The notes under the pieces: generated by a model
The model's database searches: none
Told to the model about the DNA's origin: nothing
What the model saw: the letters and a program-made list of their open reading frames with translations, nothing else
Shown: positions 27,731 through 36,485 of the stretch, piece after piece
How the letters are laid out: the number at the start of each line of letters is the position of its first letter
Position numbering within the stretch: the stretch's first letter is position 1
Source of the DNA: Chloroflexi bacterium CFX4
GTDB lineage: Bacteria > Chloroflexota > Anaerolineae > Aggregatilineales > UBA2796
Assembly (NCBI GenBank): GCA_021404685.1
Contig: QWHC01000018.1
Location: forward strand, 1 to 64,000
Length of the DNA stretch: 64,000 nt
Reading direction: 5' to 3'
Program-made: the position numbers and the translations under genes

Positions 27731-27739
27731 AGTATATCA
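27731..27739 (-). promoter_or_regulatory. Extended -10 for the 27.2-27.7 kb gene
   Basis: On the minus strand TGATATACT matches the extended -10 form, and transcription would start about 38 bases before the chosen ATG. This supports the shorter protein. Confidence 0.5.
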
Positions 27740-27956
27740 CAAAGCGCGCAAAGTGCGAAAGGCATTTGGGCAGGCAGACAAGTTGCACCGTGCGAGAGCT
27801 GAGCGCCTTGAGGAACGGGTCACAATCATTGAGGCGCAATGAATTATGGGAAAAGCTAACTTCACCCAACGGCTAACTGAGGCGAAACTTGACTATGGTC
27901 TACCCTCAAGATTCAGTACGCTTCATCAGCCTATAGGTGATTGCTCAGCCCACTTG

Positions 27957-27965
27957 TGGTAGAAT
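27957..27965 (+). promoter_or_regulatory. Extended -10 for the 27.97 kb gene, probably leaderless
   Basis: TGGTAGAAT is an extended -10, and the ATG at 27973 follows after exactly seven bases. There is no ribosome site in that space, so a leaderless mRNA is expected. Confidence 0.5.
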
Positions 27966-27972
27966 TGCCCCT

Positions 27973-28794
27973 ATGAACGAGCAAACCCAACCTAAACGAA
28001 CGCGCCCGCGCTTGTGGCGCACTGCCGCTGTGCTGCTGCTGATCCTGATCGCAGCCTTAGGTATGCTGAATCTGTTGCTCACTGCCCTCATCAGCGCTGA
28101 TCAGCCTACCAATGCACCCAGTGGCACGCTGCTTTACATCAGCACCTTTGATGATGATGAAGAAACGGACGCCGATGATACCTTCAACGCACAGTGGACG
28201 CTCTACACAGGGCAAGACAGCGCACAGGTTGAAGGTGGCGTCTTGTTCATCAGCATTGGCTCTGCCGGTGGCGTGTTCACGGATTTGAACCAGCCCTTTG
28301 CCGATCTGGATGTGGAAGTGCTGACCAGTTGGGAAAGTGGTAGCCTTGAAATCGTTGAGGCGGCTGAGGCAAGCCTGATGTTTCGCTATCAGGATGTGAA
28401 CAATTTTTATGCCTTCAAGCTGCGCGGCGATGGCGCCTACCGTGTGGAGCGTCTGCAAGACGGGACGCTGGATGTGCTGAGCGAATGGCAGATCGCGCCG
28501 CAAGCCTTAAGTGGTGTGGGTGCCTTTAATCGGCTGCGTGTGGTGGCGCAGGGCGATCAGTTCCGCTTTTATGTGAACGATCTGCCTGTGCTGCTCTGCC
28601 CAAAGGGTGAGGATCGGCGCTCCACATGGAACGGACTCCGCAGCGGTGCTTGCCTGAGCAACAACCAGCAGACGGCAGACTTCCTGATCGACTCTGCCTT
28701 CAAAACGGGTAAAATTGCGCTGGGCGCGGTGGCAGGGCAAGCCGCCACGGGCTTCCGCGTCGCCTTCGATACAGTAGTGGTGATTGCGCCTTAG
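27973..28794 (+). CDS. Membrane-anchored protein with a LamG-like beta-sandwich ectodomain
   Basis: A 273-residue protein with a single N-terminal membrane helix (about residues 16-38, after an Arg/Lys-rich head) and a beta-rich ectodomain. The latter runs TFDDDEETD..FNAQWTLY..GGVLFISIG.. and RYQDVNNFYAFKLRGDG.YRVERLQDG, then FNRLRVVAQGDQFRFYVND and FDTVVVIAP. This order of strands resembles the concanavalin-like domain of 3-keto-disaccharide hydrolase or LamG proteins, which bind sugars. No catalytic residues can be assigned. The same kind of domain forms the C terminus of the 1448-residue kinase at 54.2 kb. It starts a run of same-strand genes (DUF971, hpt, cca). Confidence 0.62.
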   Translation: MNEQTQPKRTRPRLWRTAAVLLLILIAALGMLNLLLTALISADQPTNAPSGTLLYISTFDDDEETDADDTFNAQWTLYTGQDSAQVEGGVLFISIGSAGGVFTDLNQPFADLDVEVLTSWESGSLEIVEAAEASLMFRYQDVNNFYAFKLRGDGAYRVERLQDGTLDVLSEWQIAPQALSGVGAFNRLRVVAQGDQFRFYVNDLPVLLCPKGEDRRSTWNGLRSGACLSNNQQTADFLIDSAFKTGKIALGAVAGQAATGFRVAFDTVVVIAP

Positions 28795-28825
28795 CGCAGC
28801 ACATTCAGATAGGACAGACAGCATC

Positions 28826-29191
28826 ATGCCCATGCCGCGACCAATTGGCATCACGCTCGATAAGCCGAACAATGTTCTGATCATTCAATGGGCAGATGGC
28901 GCCACCTGCCGCTATCCGCTCAGCCACCTGCGTGAGGCATGTCCGTGCGTGGAGTGCCGCGGTGGACACGAAAATATGGGACGCCACAGCGATCCCGATC
29001 ATATCTTGGTGTTAACGCCCGCCCGTTCCTACGGCATTGAGCGCATCGAACTGGTGGGCAATTACGCCTTGCAGCCCTTCTGGGATGACCGCCATCACAC
29101 AGGCATTTATACATGGGACTATTTGCGCCGTTTGTGTCCGCCGCAGGAATCTGCAAGCAGCACTGCCCAAACTGCGGCAGAAAGCCAGTGA
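28826..29191 (+). CDS. DUF971 / GBBH-like N-terminal domain protein
   Basis: A 121-residue protein of the DUF971 family, which is the N-terminal zinc-binding domain of gamma-butyrobetaine hydroxylases occurring alone. The diagnostic pattern is LRIIQWADG-type strand (VLIIQWADGATCRYPL), LREACPCVECRG with three cysteines, and VGNYALQPFWDDRHHTGIYTWDYLR. Stand-alone members are found next to iron-sulfur carrier genes and are proposed to take part in iron-sulfur or metal handling; that is not proven. The ATG at 28826 has AGGA 11 bases upstream. The gene is three bases from hpt, so it belongs to the hpt-cca transcript. Confidence 0.85.
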   Translation: MPMPRPIGITLDKPNNVLIIQWADGATCRYPLSHLREACPCVECRGGHENMGRHSDPDHILVLTPARSYGIERIELVGNYALQPFWDDRHHTGIYTWDYLRRLCPPQESASSTAQTAAESQ

Positions 29192-29194
29192 GCC

Positions 29195-29752
29195 ATGCAG
29201 AGCTACCTACGCTTTATTGAAGAAATTCTGATTGATGAGGACAGGCTGCAACAGCGCGTTGAAGCTCTTGGCGCGCAGATCAACGCCGATTACAGTCATG
29301 CCACTGATCTGTTGTTGGTGTGTGTGTTGAAGGGCGGTGTGCTGTTCCTGACCGATCTGATGCGCCATATCCACGTGCCGCACGCCATAGACTTTATGGC
29401 GATCTCCAGCTATGGCGCCGGCGCACGCGAGACGAGCGGCATCGTCCGCATTGATCTTGATCTGAAACAGAACATCGAAGGGCGCAACCTGCTCATTGTT
29501 GAGGATATTATTGATACCGGCACCACGCTTGCCTATCTGCGGCGCTTGCTCTTGGCGCGCAACCCTGCCAGCCTGAAAATCTGCACGCTGCTGAGCAAGC
29601 CAAGCCGCCGCCTGACCGATATTCCCGTGGATTACATCGGCTTCGAAATTCCCGATAAATTCGTGTTCGGCTACGGTCTCGATTTGGATGAACTCTACCG
29701 CAGTTTGCCCTTCATCGCCGCGGTGAATCCCGGCATGTACGCACATGAATGA
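29195..29752 (+). CDS. hpt: Hypoxanthine phosphoribosyltransferase
   Basis: A 185-residue type I phosphoribosyltransferase. The PRPP-binding motif is LLIVEDIIDTGTTLAYL, which is the exact HPRT form, and other family residues occur in VCVLKGGVLFLTDLMR and KFVFGYGLDLDELYR near the C terminus. It converts hypoxanthine (and guanine) plus PRPP to IMP (GMP) in purine salvage. In many bacteria hpt lies beside tilS or ftsH; here it lies between DUF971 and cca. It overlaps cca by eight bases, which suggests translational coupling. Confidence 0.95.
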   Translation: MQSYLRFIEEILIDEDRLQQRVEALGAQINADYSHATDLLLVCVLKGGVLFLTDLMRHIHVPHAIDFMAISSYGAGARETSGIVRIDLDLKQNIEGRNLLIVEDIIDTGTTLAYLRRLLLARNPASLKICTLLSKPSRRLTDIPVDYIGFEIPDKFVFGYGLDLDELYRSLPFIAAVNPGMYAHE

Positions 29753-31238
29753 GTCCACCGCGCCGTTCACCCTCGAATATCCGCCCCTAGTAGCAGCGCT
29801 GCTGCCGATCATCGGCACGGGTGAAGCATATCTGGTTGGTGGCGCCGTGCGTGATGCCCTGCTGCGCCGCCCTAGCCACGACCTTGACCTTGCTACGCCT
29901 GATGACGGACGCCGCCTTGCCAAACAGATCGCTAACGCCTTCAATGGCGCTTACTATCCGCTTGACCCTGAGCGCAAGGTTGGGCGCGCTATTCTGGACT
30001 ATGAAGGCGTGCGCTACAGTGTGGACGTGGCGCGCTTCCGCGGCGATTCCTTGCAAGATGACCTCTACGGGCGTGATTTCACAGTGAACGCCATTGCTGC
30101 GCCGTTACGCGGTGACCTGCAAGCGCTGATCGATCCGCTGGACGGTGTGCGCGATCTGCATGAGAAACGCCTGCGCCGCTGCACGCCTGACTCGATCCGC
30201 AATGATCCGATCCGCGCCCTGCGCGCCGTGCGCCAAAGCCTGCAATTCAAGCTGCTCATTGAGCGCGAAACACGCGCCGATCTGCGTGAGTATGGTGTTG
30301 GTATTGTCCACAGCTCGCCAGAGCGCGTCCGTGATGAGTTCATGACCATGCTCGGCGGCGCAAAGCCACAGGCTGCCTTGCGCGCCTTAGACTCGCTTGG
30401 TCTGCTATCTCTGATTGTGCCAGAGATAGACGCTATGCGCGGCGTGCCGCAGTCTGCACCACACATTTACGATGTGTGGGAACACACCCTCAATGTGATC
30501 GAACGGCTGGACGGCGTGATCACAACGATCAGCCCACAGCGCACCGATGAAACCGCAGCCGACGGCGCGCTTGGCTTGATCGTCTACTTGCTGGATATTT
30601 TCCGTCCGCAGTTACAGGCGCACCTTGAGGCTGCGCTGCCAAATGGTCGAAGTGTGCGCGCCTTGTTGATGTTGGCTGCCCTGCTGCACGATTGTGGCAA
30701 GCCAGCAACGCGCAGTGTTAGCGAAAATGGGCGCATTCACTTCTATCGGCATGAGTTAATCGGCGCGGAAATGGCAGAGGTGCGTGCTGAGGCACTGCGC
30801 TTGAGCAACGAAGAGACGGCGCGCTTGGTTGGTTGCGTGCGCCATCACATGCGTCCGATGCACCTTCGCAACGCGGAAAGCCTTTCGCGGCGCGCCATCT
30901 ACCGTTTTTGGAAGGCGACCGATAGACTCGGTCTGGATGTGTGCTTGCTCACCCTTGCCGACTATTTAGGTGTGGTTGGCACACATTTGCAAGTGCCTGA
31001 ATGGTTGGCACATTTGCAAGTGGTGCGTGCCTTGCTAGATGGCTATTTTAACCGTCACGCCGAAGTGGTCGCACCACCGCCACTGCTTAGCGGCAAACTG
31101 TTGATGGACGCGCTGAACCTAGCGCCCGGCAAGCTGGTTGGGCAGCTTTTGGAGCAGATCGCAGAGGCACAGGCGGTTGGCGAGATCAGCACGTCTGAGG
31201 AAGCACTTGATCTCGCACGCCGCCTGTATAAAAAATAA
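29745..31238 (+). CDS. cca: CCA tRNA nucleotidyltransferase
   Basis: A 497-residue protein of the class II nucleotidyltransferase family. The N-terminal head has YLVGGAVRDALLRRPSHDLD (the GGxVRD and DxD catalytic motifs), then RDFTVNAIA, the neck motif ending RCTPDSIRNDPIRALRAVR, and a C-terminal HD phosphohydrolase domain (LAALLHDCGKP). The enzyme adds or repairs the 3' CCA of tRNA; poly(A) polymerase is the alternative, which cannot be ruled out from sequence. The need is direct here: tRNA-Phe in this window lacks an encoded CCA, while tRNA-Ser has one. The stop codon falls within the T-run side of a strong hairpin used by the next gene. Confidence 0.92.
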   Translation: MNESTAPFTLEYPPLVAALLPIIGTGEAYLVGGAVRDALLRRPSHDLDLATPDDGRRLAKQIANAFNGAYYPLDPERKVGRAILDYEGVRYSVDVARFRGDSLQDDLYGRDFTVNAIAAPLRGDLQALIDPLDGVRDLHEKRLRRCTPDSIRNDPIRALRAVRQSLQFKLLIERETRADLREYGVGIVHSSPERVRDEFMTMLGGAKPQAALRALDSLGLLSLIVPEIDAMRGVPQSAPHIYDVWEHTLNVIERLDGVITTISPQRTDETAADGALGLIVYLLDIFRPQLQAHLEAALPNGRSVRALLMLAALLHDCGKPATRSVSENGRIHFYRHELIGAEMAEVRAEALRLSNEETARLVGCVRHHMRPMHLRNAESLSRRAIYRFWKATDRLGLDVCLLTLADYLGVVGTHLQVPEWLAHLQVVRALLDGYFNRHAEVVAPPPLLSGKLLMDALNLAPGKLVGQLLEQIAEAQAVGEISTSEEALDLARRLYKK

Positions 31239-31263
31239 GCGCCTCTCGGCTGGGAGAGGCGCT
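31230..31263 (-). terminator. Rho-independent terminator of the 31.3-31.9 kb gene
   Basis: On the minus strand a perfect 10-base stem (31238-31247 with 31254-31263) and six-base loop is followed by a T-rich run. The stem also directly follows the cca stop, so it may end both transcripts. Confidence 0.85.
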
Positions 31264-31278
31264 GTACTATGTTAAGGC

Positions 31279-31941
31279 TTACTTGCCGACGCACTGCGGC
31301 AGGACGGGTGAGCCCGGCTGACCATATTCCTCTGGCACATCCAGCGTGTTTGCCAGCGAGACCCAGCCACCCATCACGAATAGGCGTGCAAAACCGTCTT
31401 TTTGGTCAATCACAAAGGCAGTCTGGCAGGTCTTCATCGCCAAGCCGGTAGGCGCACCACCAGCTGACTGCAAAATAGGGGTATCGCCCAAGAATAATAC
31501 CAGATTTTTGTTCCCCGGCAAACCAGGTCCAGTGAATGGTGGCACATAGGTGGGCAAGCCCGCGCAATTGCCCGTCCATTCGCCAGCTAACTGCTCCTGG
31601 AAGCCGTTGCCCGCGAGGCTGACAAAGCGCAGCGTAATAGGGTTATATTGCGGTGCGCCAGCGTTCCACAGGAAATTGCCAATAGGGCCGCTAAAACCAA
31701 CAGAAACTGAGCTGGCAAAAAAGTGGATGACATTACCAGCACCGTCTGTCGCAATGAAATGATAGGCTTCCTGCCCGGCACCTGTGTTGTCCCGATCCGC
31801 TGTGTAACTAGAGCCTAAGTCAGTGAAACCTGTACAGCCCACGCTGCCACTGCCGCTGCCACTGAGCGCCTGCAACGCCATTACAGGTACAGCTAGCGCG
31901 ACCACTAAAACAAGCAACGCTACCAAACGAAGCGTTTTCAT
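31279..31941 (-). CDS. Secreted protein of unknown function
   Basis: A 220-residue protein with a clear signal peptide (KTLRLVALLVLVVALAVP, cleavage probably near VMALQA). The mature part begins with a Ser/Gly linker and has four cysteines (VGCTGF, GNCAGL, KTCQTA and PQCVG), which may form two disulfides outside the cell. The rest is beta-rich (HFIATDGAGNVIHFFASSVSV). I recognise no family. AAGG precedes the ATG, and a TTGATG...TACTAT promoter with 17-base spacing lies upstream. It converges on cca with a shared terminator. Confidence 0.75.
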   Translation of the reverse strand: MKTLRLVALLVLVVALAVPVMALQALSGSGSGSVGCTGFTDLGSSYTADRDNTGAGQEAYHFIATDGAGNVIHFFASSVSVGFSGPIGNFLWNAGAPQYNPITLRFVSLAGNGFQEQLAGEWTGNCAGLPTYVPPFTGPGLPGNKNLVLFLGDTPILQSAGGAPTGLAMKTCQTAFVIDQKDGFARLFVMGGWVSLANTLDVPEEYGQPGSPVLPQCVGK

Positions 31942-31981
31942 ATGACACCTTTCCGATATTTCAAGGACTTAACGATAAGAA

Positions 31982-32010
31982 ATAGTAGCAATTGGCTATA
32001 TTTTCATCAA
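31982..32010 (-). promoter_or_regulatory. Promoter of the secreted-protein gene
   Basis: On the minus strand TTGATG and TACTAT are spaced 17 bases, and the -10 is preceded by TG-C (extended). The start site would fall about 35 bases before the ATG. Confidence 0.6.
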
Positions 32011-32056
32011 GTGGTTTTTATAAGTTTTTATTTTGACCAATCACCGCTATTTCGCC

Positions 32057-33313
32057 CTACCCAAGCGCTTGTAGGCAACGTTGAAAGTAGGCGCGTTCTG
32101 CCTCATTTTGGCAGAGCGCCAAAGCGCGCCCGTAAGCATCGGCAGACGCCTCACGCTGACCGCTCCGCCGCAGCAGGTCGGCACAGGCGGCATGATAAGG
32201 GTAGTAGTTGGTGGCTGCCGCGCCAAGTGGGTAGAGCAGCGCCAATCCAGCTTGCGGACTGTCTGCCATGCCGACCGCCACGGCGTGATTGACTGCCACC
32301 ACCATTGAAGGCGCAAGGTTCATCAGCACACTATACAAGGCAGCGATCTGCCGCCAATCGGTTTGATCGGCACTTGGTGCCTCGGCGTGCAGCGCGCTGA
32401 TTGCCGCCTGTACTTGATAAACGCCCACCTTTCGCATGGCGAACGCCTCATCCAAAATACTAATACCTTCGGCGATCAGCTCAGCATTCCATGCGCTGCG
32501 GTCTTGATCGGCAAGCAGCACCAAATCGCCATTAGCATCGGTGCGTGCGGCACGGCGCGAATCGTGCAGCAGCATGAGTGCCAGCAAGCCATGTGCTTCG
32601 GCGCTGAGGGCGGTTGGCGGCAGCAGGCTAATTAAGACTCGGCAAAGTCGAATCGCCTCTTGGCAGAGTGCTTGCCGCACCAATGCCTCGCCGCTGGTGG
32701 CGCAGTAGCCTTCATTAAAGATTAAATAGAGGACGTGCAACAAGGCGTCTAGGCGTTCGGGCAAATCTGCCACTGGCGGCACACGGTAGGGAATACCAGC
32801 TGCCTGTATCTTCTGTTTGGCGCGGTTTAAGCGCTGCGCCATCGTTGGAATTGGCACAAGGAAGGCGCGGGCAATTTCGGCAGTGGATAAGCCGCCAAGC
32901 GTTCGCAAGGTGAGGGCAATTTGCGCTTCCAGCGAAAGGGACGGATGGCAGCAGGTGAACATGAGCTTTAGGCGCTCATCGGGAAAGGTATCAAGCATCT
33001 CAGAATCACCCTCATCAGCAGGATCAGGTTGTTCAGGTTGGCTGAGGGCGTGTAGATCAGCCTGGCGGCGTGCAAAGGCTGCCTGACGGCGTACCTTATC
33101 CACAGCGCGGCGCTTGGCAACTGTGGTCAGCCATGCCGCAGGGTTGTGGGGCACACCGTCGGTCTGCCAGCTTTCCAATGCCTGCAAAAAGGCATCTTGC
33201 AGGGCATCTTCGGCAAGCGTGAAATCACCAAGCTGTCTGATTAAGGCTGCTATGACGCGCCCATGTTCAAGGCGGAAAACTTCTTCAATGACTGTGCGCA
33301 GATCGCTGAGCAT
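32057..33313 (-). CDS. ECF42-type RNA polymerase sigma factor with TPR-like C-terminal domain
   Basis: A 418-residue ECF sigma factor, more than twice the normal size. Region 2 spans about 20-90 (ALIRQLGDFTLAEDALQDAF, AAWLTTVAKRRAVDKVRR), region 4 about 125-180 (ALTLRTLGGLSTAEIARAFL, MAQRLNRAKQKI), and the remaining 230 residues form a helical, TPR-like domain (GLALLYPLGAAATNYYPYHAACADLLRR). This is the layout of the ECF42 group, whose C-terminal domain is needed for activity. The partner DGPF gene precedes it by 75 bases on the same strand, the standard ECF42 arrangement. No anti-sigma gene is present, which fits the group. Confidence 0.92.
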   Translation of the reverse strand: MLSDLRTVIEEVFRLEHGRVIAALIRQLGDFTLAEDALQDAFLQALESWQTDGVPHNPAAWLTTVAKRRAVDKVRRQAAFARRQADLHALSQPEQPDPADEGDSEMLDTFPDERLKLMFTCCHPSLSLEAQIALTLRTLGGLSTAEIARAFLVPIPTMAQRLNRAKQKIQAAGIPYRVPPVADLPERLDALLHVLYLIFNEGYCATSGEALVRQALCQEAIRLCRVLISLLPPTALSAEAHGLLALMLLHDSRRAARTDANGDLVLLADQDRSAWNAELIAEGISILDEAFAMRKVGVYQVQAAISALHAEAPSADQTDWRQIAALYSVLMNLAPSMVVAVNHAVAVGMADSPQAGLALLYPLGAAATNYYPYHAACADLLRRSGQREASADAYGRALALCQNEAERAYFQRCLQALG

Positions 33314-33388
33314 AGCACCTCACCCAACCGATTAACGATGCACAATGGGCAAGAGTATAGCTTGCCCATTGTGCCAGTTCACAGGCAA

Positions 33389-33745
33389 TTAGGCTTGGGC
33401 GAAGATCACAATTGGGCGAATCTCGATACTGCCATCTTTTGCGCCGGGAATCTTGGCTGCCATCTCGATTGCTTCATCCAGATCGCGGCAGTCTAAGATG
33501 TAGAAACCGCCAAGCTGCTCATGCGTCTCGGCAAAAGGCCCGTCGGTCTTGAGCGCTTGCCCATCGCGCACGCGCACCGTTGTGGCAGTGCTGATTGGGT
33601 GCAGTGCTTCACCCGTCACCATCACGCCGCGCTGGGCTGCTTCTGCGCCAAAAGCCCTGTATTCTTGCAGTTCTGCGTCGTAGTCGGCAGGGGTCATGTG
33701 GGCGCGTGCAGCTTCCGAAGCGTAGATCAAGAGCATGTACTTCAT
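33389..33745 (-). CDS. DGPF/YCII-domain protein, partner of the ECF42 sigma factor
   Basis: A 118-residue YCII-related protein. It begins MKYMLLIYASE and carries the name-giving motif KTDGPFAETHEQLGGFYIL, and then CRDLDEAIEMAAKIP. DGPF proteins are the usual targets of ECF42 sigma factors; their biochemical role is unknown, though the fold suggests small-molecule binding or hydrolysis. The start at 33745 has AGGGAG eight bases upstream; the frame is open for 13 further codons. A candidate ECF-type promoter lies about 60-85 bases before it. Confidence 0.9.
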   Translation of the reverse strand: MKYMLLIYASEAARAHMTPADYDAELQEYRAFGAEAAQRGVMVTGEALHPISTATTVRVRDGQALKTDGPFAETHEQLGGFYILDCRDLDEAIEMAAKIPGAKDGSIEIRPIVIFAQA

Positions 33746-33804
33746 GGTATGTTTCTCCCTTTGGCATGTTTCAGGCAAATCCATTTTCGCCCGTTCTACA
33801 CAAA

Positions 33805-33832
33805 CGTCGTTTGAGAGGCTACCAAAATGACA
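33805..33832 (-). promoter_or_regulatory. Candidate ECF42-dependent promoter
   Basis: On the minus strand TGTCAT (33827-33832) and CGACG (33805-33809) are spaced 17 bases. They are near the TGTCGA / CGA-TC elements reported for ECF42 targets but not exact. Confidence 0.25.
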
Positions 33833-34013
33833 GCTTCACAGATTTCCTGACGATTCTCTAACAAATTGACGGTGTCGAGCGCACTTCAAACCTGCTTGAA
33901 ACCTGAAAAGACATCTCCACTACGCCGAATGTGTTCTATACTGAAACGTTAGGGCATAGGCTGGCGTACTACTGGATCATATTGGCTCACAAAACACGGA
34001 TACATAGATCACC

Positions 34014-36434
34014 ATGAACCTGATCTCACAATTGCCACAAGAAGAACGCGGTTTGACGAGTGCTGAGGTTGCTGTGCGCGTTGAGCGCGGCGAATCGAAC
34101 GATTTCAAAGTGCAAGTTGGGCGCACCTACTGGGAAATCTTCCGCGATAACGTTTTCAACGTCTTTAACTTTGTGCTGGCAACGCTCGGCGCAATCATGA
34201 TTTTCTTTCAGGACTACGCCAATCTGCTCTTTGCCAGCTTTAGCGTCGTGCTGAACTCGATTGTTGGGTTGGTGCAAGAGATTGCCGCCAAGCGTGCGCT
34301 CGATCAACTCGCGGCGCTCTCTATGCAGCAGGTGAAGGTTTGGCGGGATGGTGGGCTGGTAGAAGTGCCGCTGACAGGCGTCGTCAAAGATGACCTGCTG
34401 CCACTTGAGGCAGGCGATAAGGTGGTGGTGGATGGCGTGGTGCTGGTTGCCGACTCACTGGAGATGAACGAGGCATTGCTGACGGGCGAATCGGACGCGG
34501 TGCTGAAAGAGAACGGAATGCAGCTCTATTCAGGCTCATTCGTGATTGCCGGCGCGGGCGTTATGCGGGCAACAGCCGTTGGCGCAGCCAGCACGATCAA
34601 CAAGCTCTCGGCAACGGCGAAGGCGTATCGGCATCCGCTGACGCCGACGCAGCGCTACATCGCCAACTTGGTCCAGATCGCCGTCTTTGTGATGTTGGTG
34701 TTCGGCCCGATGACGGTGATCGGCGGCTTGGTCTCGCAACTGCCAACTATTGAGATCGTGCGGAATGCGGTGGTGTTGGTCACCAGCATGGTGCCGCAAG
34801 GCTTGGTGTTGGTCACGACGATCTCGCTGTCCATCGGCGCGCTGATCATCAGCCGTCAGCGCACATTGGTGCAGCGCGTGAACGCGGTCGAATCTATGGC
34901 GAATGTCAATGTGCTGTGCTTTGATAAGACAGGCACGCTCACGCGCAATATGCTCAGCGTGAATGAGATCATGCCGCTGAACGGCACACCAACCGAGCCA
35001 CTCCACAGCGCTCTGCGCCGCTACGTAGAAAACCTTGCCACCCAAAACCGCACCGCCGGCGCGATTGCCGAATACATCGGCACGAACGGCGTTAGCACAG
35101 CAAAGCAACGGGAGATTCCGTTTACCTCAGCGCGCAAGTGGGGTGCGATCATCTTCGAGGGCGAGACGCTGCTCTTAGGGGCACCAGAACGCTTGCTAGA
35201 CCCTGTGCGTGACGCGGAGGCGCTCCAAGTGGCGTATGAGCGCTCCACGCAAGGGCAGCGCATCCTTGCTTTTGCGCGCAGCAGCAACACACCCGTTGAT
35301 GGCGCGCTGCCCAGTGAGCGCCACGCGCTCGCCCTGATCGCCATGAGCGACCAAATTCGTCCAGAGATTCAGCAGACCATCGCACAATTTACCACACTAG
35401 GCGTACAGTTGAAGGTCATTAGCGGCGATAACGCCGAAACTGTGCGCGCCATTGCCGAGCAAGCCGGCATGACCATTGAGCGCGCCTGCACAGGCGATCA
35501 GCTTGAGGCGATGGACGCGGCGACCTTTGCCCACGCCGTGCGCGAAGCGAATCTTTTTGCGCGCATTGAGCCAGAGACCAAGCGTAAGATCATCCGTGCG
35601 CTGAAGGCAGAGGGCGCTTATGTGGCAATGGTTGGCGATGGCGTCAATGATGTGCCAGCCTTGAAAGAGGCGAATATGGCAGTTGCCATGAACGACGGCG
35701 CGCAAATTGCCAAAGATGTTGCCGACCTTGTGCTGTTGGATAACAGCATGGCGACGCTGCCCAACGCCTTTGAGCGCGGCAAGACGATCACACAAAAGAT
35801 TTTTGGCAGCACGCGCATCTTCCTGACCAAGAACTTCTTCACAGTGCTTGCCTTCATCTTCATTGGCTACATGGCGCTGCCCTTCGCAACCACGCCGATC
35901 ATCATCAGTTGGCTGACCTTTGGTATGGTCAATCTGCCGGGCATCCTAATTACTTTTGGCGTGCTGCGTCCGCGCCACTTGCCGAGTTTCGCCAATGATG
36001 TAATGCGCTACGTGTTCAGCGGCACGGTAGTTGGCGCTTTGGTGATGTCGGGCTTGTACGCTGTCCTCTATCTGCTGCTGCGCGGCAGTGTGGAGAACGG
36101 CGCTATTGTGCTTGCCGCACGTGATGAGGCTCGCAGCGGACTGCTGATCTTCATGGCGCTGTATGGGCTACTTATCTTTTGGAACACGCTTGGTATTGAT
36201 TTGTTCGATCCACAGAGCATGACAGCACGTCCGCGCCTTGTGTGGCTGGGGTCGGGTTTTGTTCTGCTCACCATCGTGCCGCCGTACTTCTTGCCGCAGG
36301 TTTTCCAAGGCTGGAGCAATCCGCGCTTTGTGGTGGTTATGGCGGCAGCTTTTGCGGCGGGCGTGGCAGCCGTTGCCTTCCATTGGCTCTACTACGAACG
36401 GCGGCTTGAACAGTACATGCAACAGCGGCGTTAA
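34014..36434 (+). CDS. Cation-transporting P-type ATPase (CtpE-like)
   Basis: An 806-residue P-type ATPase. The phosphorylated Asp is residue 304 in CFDKTGTLTRN. The actuator motif is LLTGESD, the nucleotide-binding domain has ARKWGAIIFEG, and the hinge is MVGDGVNDVPALKEANMAVAM. Hydrophobic segments lie at about 43-85, 220-285 and, in the C-terminal third, five or six more. The short N terminus with no metal-binding CxxC argues against copper or zinc export. The MTVIGGLVSQLP region and the overall shape resemble mycobacterial CtpE, linked to calcium uptake, so Ca2+ is the best guess. Its promoter is a TATACT at 33937-33942. Confidence 0.86.
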   Translation: MNLISQLPQEERGLTSAEVAVRVERGESNDFKVQVGRTYWEIFRDNVFNVFNFVLATLGAIMIFFQDYANLLFASFSVVLNSIVGLVQEIAAKRALDQLAALSMQQVKVWRDGGLVEVPLTGVVKDDLLPLEAGDKVVVDGVVLVADSLEMNEALLTGESDAVLKENGMQLYSGSFVIAGAGVMRATAVGAASTINKLSATAKAYRHPLTPTQRYIANLVQIAVFVMLVFGPMTVIGGLVSQLPTIEIVRNAVVLVTSMVPQGLVLVTTISLSIGALIISRQRTLVQRVNAVESMANVNVLCFDKTGTLTRNMLSVNEIMPLNGTPTEPLHSALRRYVENLATQNRTAGAIAEYIGTNGVSTAKQREIPFTSARKWGAIIFEGETLLLGAPERLLDPVRDAEALQVAYERSTQGQRILAFARSSNTPVDGALPSERHALALIAMSDQIRPEIQQTIAQFTTLGVQLKVISGDNAETVRAIAEQAGMTIERACTGDQLEAMDAATFAHAVREANLFARIEPETKRKIIRALKAEGAYVAMVGDGVNDVPALKEANMAVAMNDGAQIAKDVADLVLLDNSMATLPNAFERGKTITQKIFGSTRIFLTKNFFTVLAFIFIGYMALPFATTPIIISWLTFGMVNLPGILITFGVLRPRHLPSFANDVMRYVFSGTVVGALVMSGLYAVLYLLLRGSVENGAIVLAARDEARSGLLIFMALYGLLIFWNTLGIDLFDPQSMTARPRLVWLGSGFVLLTIVPPYFLPQVFQGWSNPRFVVVMAAAFAAGVAAVAFHWLYYERRLEQYMQQRR

Positions 36435-36473
36435 GCCTGCGCCCTGATTGCTGCAAGGCAGTCAGGGCAGGCT
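36434..36473. terminator. Bidirectional hairpin between the P-type ATPase and rhaB
   Basis: AGCCTG..CCCTGA pairs with TCAGGGCAGGCT around a TGC/GCA inner stem with small bulges. It lies in the 51-base gap of two converging genes. T-runs are weak on both sides. Confidence 0.5.
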
Positions 36474-36485
36474 GTAATTTCCCGC

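Noticed and set aside
33873-33878. TGTCGA on the plus strand before the P-type ATPase as an ECF42 -35
   Set aside because: No CGA-type -10 lies at proper spacing, and a TATACT nearer the gene explains transcription better.
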